From Laburnicola sp. R22_1 (lineage: Eukaryota > Ascomycota > Dothideomycetes > Pleosporales > Didymosphaeriaceae), in assembly GCA_014281115.1 (NCBI GenBank), contig JACONQ010000007.1, positions 1,426,001-1,490,000 of the forward strand: 64,000 nucleotides of DNA, given 5' to 3'. The position numbers were made by a program, and so were the translations under genes. Of the stretch, positions 59,707 through 64,000 are shown piece by piece. Position 1 is the stretch's first letter. Every line of letters starts with the position of its first letter. A model generated the notes under the pieces. That model searched no databases. It was not told the origin of the DNA and saw nothing but the letters and a program-made list of their open reading frames with translations.

Positions 59707-60369
59707 CTTAAATACTATACTACTTAATTTTAGTAAGTAATCTAACTTTTACTAGGCTTACTTATAATATAGTAGTAAGCTAAACTAATTAGTAATAGGG
59801 TATAGTTACTGCTAGATTCGTAATCTCTCTACTAGCATCCAAATTTTTCTTTTTATTTACTTACTAGTTTACTAGTGTAGTGGATAGTTATGGGAAAGTA
59901 GCACTAATTATTACTTAGAAAGCTAATAGATTGTATTCTGTATATAGATTAAGTTATTAGGTGCTAGAAGAAAGAAATCGCCTATTAAATCCTTAAGAGT
60001 TAATTAGGCACTAGCTTACTATATAACCTATATAGTAGAGTTTATTTTACTATATACCTTCCTACTTATAGAATCTTAGCCCTATTACGCTTTATACTAA
60101 ACACCCTTTTAGAAAATACTCTAAATATTCTATAGCGCCTCTTACTAGTAAGTAGAGGTTAGGCCTACCTCTAATTATAGTCTTTACTAATTATCTAGCT
60201 TTATATAACCTTAAATAATAACTTATAAACGCCTACCTATTTTAATTATTAACTTGCCTATTCTACTTACCATCTACACTTTTATAATTTTTCTATAGCT
60301 TAGCTTCTTATACTTCTAAGCCCTAACCTATTCTTAAGTCTTTACTTAGCCTGCCTTGTTATACCTTCC
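59707..60369. other. AT-rich stretch, nothing recognised
   Basis: Stop-dense on both strands, without repeats that I can match elsewhere. Confidence 0.35.
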
Positions 60370-61960
60370 TATCTTTAGATTAGCTATACCCTAGAAGCCT
60401 ATGCATCTAGCCACCTTAGTTCTAGTAGTAGTAGTAGTAGTAGTAAGCCTCCTTATTAAGGTAATAATAGTATAGGCTCTAGTAGTTTTAACCTTCTGCT
60501 AGTGTCTAAAAAGCCCTTTATTAGTATATTTATTACCTTTTTATCTCTGCGTAAGTCCCTTATACTCTAATAGTCTCTTAGGCTAACCTTCTAAAAGGTA
60601 ATTCTACTTTTAAATATATATATTAGCTTTAATATTATAGCCGACGTTTTTATAGCCCTTAGGCAAAGTATTAGTAATAATAATAACCTGTCTTATAGTC
60701 TACAACTCTAGGTAAATAATTAAGATTATTTTACACTTTAGTTAGACTATAACCCTAATAAACTTATAATTAACGCCCTACTCTTATACTTTCTCTACTA
60801 TAGTTAGGAAGTGTAGTAATGCAATACAAAGAATAAGCGAGTTAAATTTTACTAGGCCTAATAGTTTATATACCTACTAAGCCTATTTACTACTACTACC
60901 TAAGGATGTATTAACTTTACCTATTCCCCTATTATAGGTAATATTACTCTATTCTATAATAGGTGTCTACTAGCGCAGTGTTAGTATTTCTAGTTTGCTA
61001 ATAATAATATAGAACTATTATTTAGTAGTGTGTATATAGCCTGTTATATCTATAATAAAAGCGCCTTATACTTTTTTATTTTAGGTATACTATATTGTTT
61101 CTCTTTTTATAGGCCTGTACTCTAAATGCCTCCTAAGTTAACCATTAAATAGGCCTTTATTGTTTACCTTTTAATTCTTCTTTTATATATTAAGCAAGCG
61201 TTATAAACCTTAATACTTAAACCTAAGTAACACTTAGCTTTCTAGAAGTAATATCTGTATTTAACAGCCTTATAATTAGCAATAATCTTAAAGTTCTACC
61301 TTAGTTAACCCCTAACTCTCTAATTCTATATCCTCTAGCTTTGCCTTTAGATACTATTTATTTAGCTTCTTTCTAATTTTTTTTATATAAGCTTTACTAC
61401 TGCACGTACTTATACTCCTAATTAATGTAAAGCACCTGCTTACTATACTATTCTAGAGATAGGCTTATTAGCTTCTTATATAGTTCTAGCACTACTTTTA
61501 GCCCTTACCTATTATATAATTATAATTTATATATTCTACAAAAGGGAAAGAGCTCTAAAAAGATATTAGGCACTCTTTAACTATTAGCCTAATAGTCTTT
61601 CCTCTCCCTATAATACTAATATAGAGAATAAAGCCTAAACCTACGTTTTCTAGAAGTTATAGCGCTTTCTAGAGTAGGACTTTTTCTAGAGGCTATTATA
61701 GAATTCCTAAGTTTAGGCTAGAATTACTTAGGCTTATAAGTTCTATAATAAGTATAAAAAGAAAAAAGAATAAAAAAGAGTAGTAATTCTAGCTTATAGC
61801 TTACTAGAAAAAGCTGCAAAAGTCTTTTTGCACCTAAAGGCTACTTAGGCTTTAGATAGCTTATTAGTACTTAAATATATTTTTCTTTACTTCTATTCCT
61901 CTACTCTTTTTCTTATAATACTATATCTTTTATTTTACACCTATAAGCTATTTACTTTTT
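60370..61960 (+). pseudogene. Long unrecognised coding relic with Ser tract
   Basis: One plus-strand frame is followed for about 530 codons without frameshift, with TAG/TAA at Gln/Trp-type positions. It includes a Ser run (HLSSSSSSSSKPPY) near the start, INFTYSPIIGNITLFYN, a hydrophobic stretch (ALYFFILGILYCFSFY), LEIGLLASYIVLALLLALTY, and a basic tract (YKFYNKYKKKKE) before VVILAYSLLEKAAKVFLHLK. No domain is named; the hydrophobic stretches may be a by-product of RIP on Leu/Ser codons. Confidence 0.42.
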
Positions 61961-64000
61961 AATTACTATTTATAAGTGCCTAATTTACTCTTAGAGTTTT
62001 TACTAGTAATAATATAGTTGCACTTTCCTTAAACGGTACTACTATTTATTACTAGTCTAGAAGTAGCGTTTGCGCACACACCTTATCTATTATAATCTAA
62101 TAGAGCTTTATAACTACTTAGGGTATATAATCTACTTTTTATATTCTTTTACTTTTCTTCTTATTCTATTATTTTAATTTTCTTATATAATAGTCTTAAC
62201 CTTCTCCTTAACTATAGCTATTGTTAACTTCTCCTTTAGTAGCCACGCTTTTAGTGCTAGTAATAATAATAATAGTAATAGTAAGGAAGGTAGCTAAAGC
62301 TTATAATAGCCCTTTTAGCTGCCTATTATTAACACCCTATAACTACTCCTTTTCTATTATGTGTATATCTGCCATAATTATCCCTTAGCTTACTAACTTA
62401 TATTCTAGTTATTAACCTTTAAAACTAGCTATACAACTTTAGTATTATTTATAAGATTATAAGATTTTTGCGTAATATTTATATTAAGTATTTATTATTA
62501 GGCTACTTTATATAGTTTACTTAAGGTATAGGTAGCTTTAAAATTAATTCTAATTCTATAAATAACACTTCTATTACCTACACTATTCTATTCTATTAGC
62601 TGTACTAAGCTATTTTTATAAAAGATATAGGCACTAATAAATAGAGACGTAATTACTTTAAATAGCGCTTAGTATCTAGTTATACTCCTTATATATTTTA
62701 GTTTTCTGCCCTTTGTTTTACTATAGACTTAGGCTATATTAATTATAATTTTAATACAGCTAAAAGTAATTATAACTAAGTTAATAGGGCTTATATCTAG
62801 AGTTATTGTCCCTGCTTTTAGTATATTAATAGTAGTTAGCGCCTTCGCCTTAAGGGCTACTATATTCTATACTAAATAACTTTCTAATATTAGTAGTACT
62901 CTTTTAACTGCTATAGTAAGCCATAATTTAGTTTTAACTAGTTCGCTATTACTAATCCGCCTATTTAGCTTTATTTCCTCTAGTATCTGCTATAAATACT
63001 TAAGGTAATTTCTTTTTTAAGGTTATTAGTAAGTATATAAGCTATATATAGAGCAACTAAAAGTAAACACCTATAGTTATAATAGAATTAGTAAGCTACT
63101 TAGTTCTAGTAATAATACTATAATACTTTCTATAAGGCGCCTTAGTAGACCTTATCTAATTATTAAGAGCTCTTTAGAGGCGCCTAATTCTCTATTAAGC
63201 ACTAATTCTAATATTGCTAAGCCTTTCTTATATATACCCCTCTTCTTTAGGCGTTATTACGCTTAGCTTATTAATTTTTCTAGTAGTAATAGTAGTAGTT
63301 TTTCCCTATTCTAAGGTTCTTTCTTCATGCTACTCTTTTCCTATCTTTCTTAATTTATTATGTTCTCTAGTAGTAATAGTAGTAGCCCTTCTCTATTTTA
63401 GGGTTAAACTACTCCTACTTCTAGTTATCTACTCTCTAGCCCTAATTTCTCTTTAGGTTAGGTTTTGCTTAATATAGTACTATAGATTAGCTTTTTATCT
63501 TCTAACTTATTTTCTATCTAAACTACTAATTATTCTCCTAAAGTTTTATTCTACTTGCCTTCCTCTATATATCTAGCTTCCTAATAGTCTATTAATTCCG
63601 CTTATACTTTCTTATCTCTGCTTAGCTACAATATTATAATTTTCTTTACTTTTTTTAGGTCTATTCTTTATTTCTTCTAACCTTTTTACCTAAGCTATAT
63701 GCCTAGATTTAGGTCCTAGCAGAACTTAAGCTATAGAGTAAAATAGCCCCATACCTTACTCCTATTAGAGTTGTAATCTAAACTCTAATTATAGTTTAGG
63801 CTATAGTAGTTAAAGGGATTTAGATTCTTATAAAGGTTAGTATAGTAGTTCTTAGCTTTTAAATTTCTAGCTATTTAATTATTAGTTAGGCTCTATTATT
63901 AGAGTCTATAGCTTATAATCCTATTCTAGTAATTATGTATATATATTAGACTTTAATTTAACTTAGTACTAATACTATTACTTTATCTTCTTTTCTAACT
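61961..64000. other. AT-rich RIP-eroded end of window
   Basis: A short open frame at 63214-63456 codes a very hydrophobic Leu/Val/Ser-rich peptide containing two copies of a TAGTAGTAATAGTAGTAG-type simple repeat (about 63281 and 63370); it is not a credible gene. Nothing else was recognised. Confidence 0.4.

Noticed and set aside
1..64000. Known effector, toxin or viral gene
   Set aside because: No sequence recognisable as such was seen on either strand.

Overview
The window looks like repeat-compartment DNA of a filamentous ascomycete (Pezizomycotina). It is packed with eukaryotic transposon families typical of such fungi (hAT, pogo/DDE_1, Ty1-copia, Ty3-gypsy). Most copies carry the signature of repeat-induced point mutation (RIP): differences between copies are C>T/G>A transitions, mainly CpA>TpA, and reading frames are kept but studded with TAG/TAA where Gln or Trp codons belong. 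I see no intact host gene, no rRNA or tRNA gene and no bacterial-style operon. The species cannot be fixed from sequence alone; a dothideomycete would fit but is not shown.

Layout. 1-6 kb is base-balanced and holds one clear pseudogene (3542-5245) of a protein family I do not recognise, plus a perfect 46-bp palindrome and a larger imperfect inverted repeat. 6-13.9 kb is a hAT nest. An old hAT remnant (C-terminal part 6161-6731, upstream part 10398-10622) was split by a complete 3.67-kb hAT with 8-bp target duplications; a second hAT (10628-13880) abuts it. 13.9-15.5 kb is a pogo-type transposase pseudogene. From 15.6 kb on the sequence is strongly AT-rich and RIP-eroded. A second, diverged copy of the unknown family (19227-25157) is interrupted by a complete Copia element (19775-24897), and a further long unrecognised frame follows (25158-26750). 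A phosphotransferase-like (APH family) pseudogene lies at 32816-34515, an unrecognised minus-strand relic with a Lys/Ala-rich tail at 34741-35870, and a second Copia family at 38540-40353. A sister of the first Copia, of identical 5123-bp length, is at 41671-46793. A Gypsy polyprotein (47560-52420) is split by a 2.36-kb insertion. The right end holds a related second insertion unit, a minisatellite, a (TTA)n tract, a probable solo LTR and another long unrecognised frame (60370-61960).

The most useful results are the nested insertions. For the hAT, the two Copias, the Gypsy split and several small elements the target-site duplication can be read directly, and in three cases removing the insert plus one duplication rejoins an older reading frame. 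Together with the RIP load this gives a relative order of events. The best candidates for something undescribed are the two-copy unknown protein family, the ~105-bp interspersed elements with 10-15-bp duplications, the 281-bp element, and the unclassified 2.36-kb insertion. Functions are not assigned to these.
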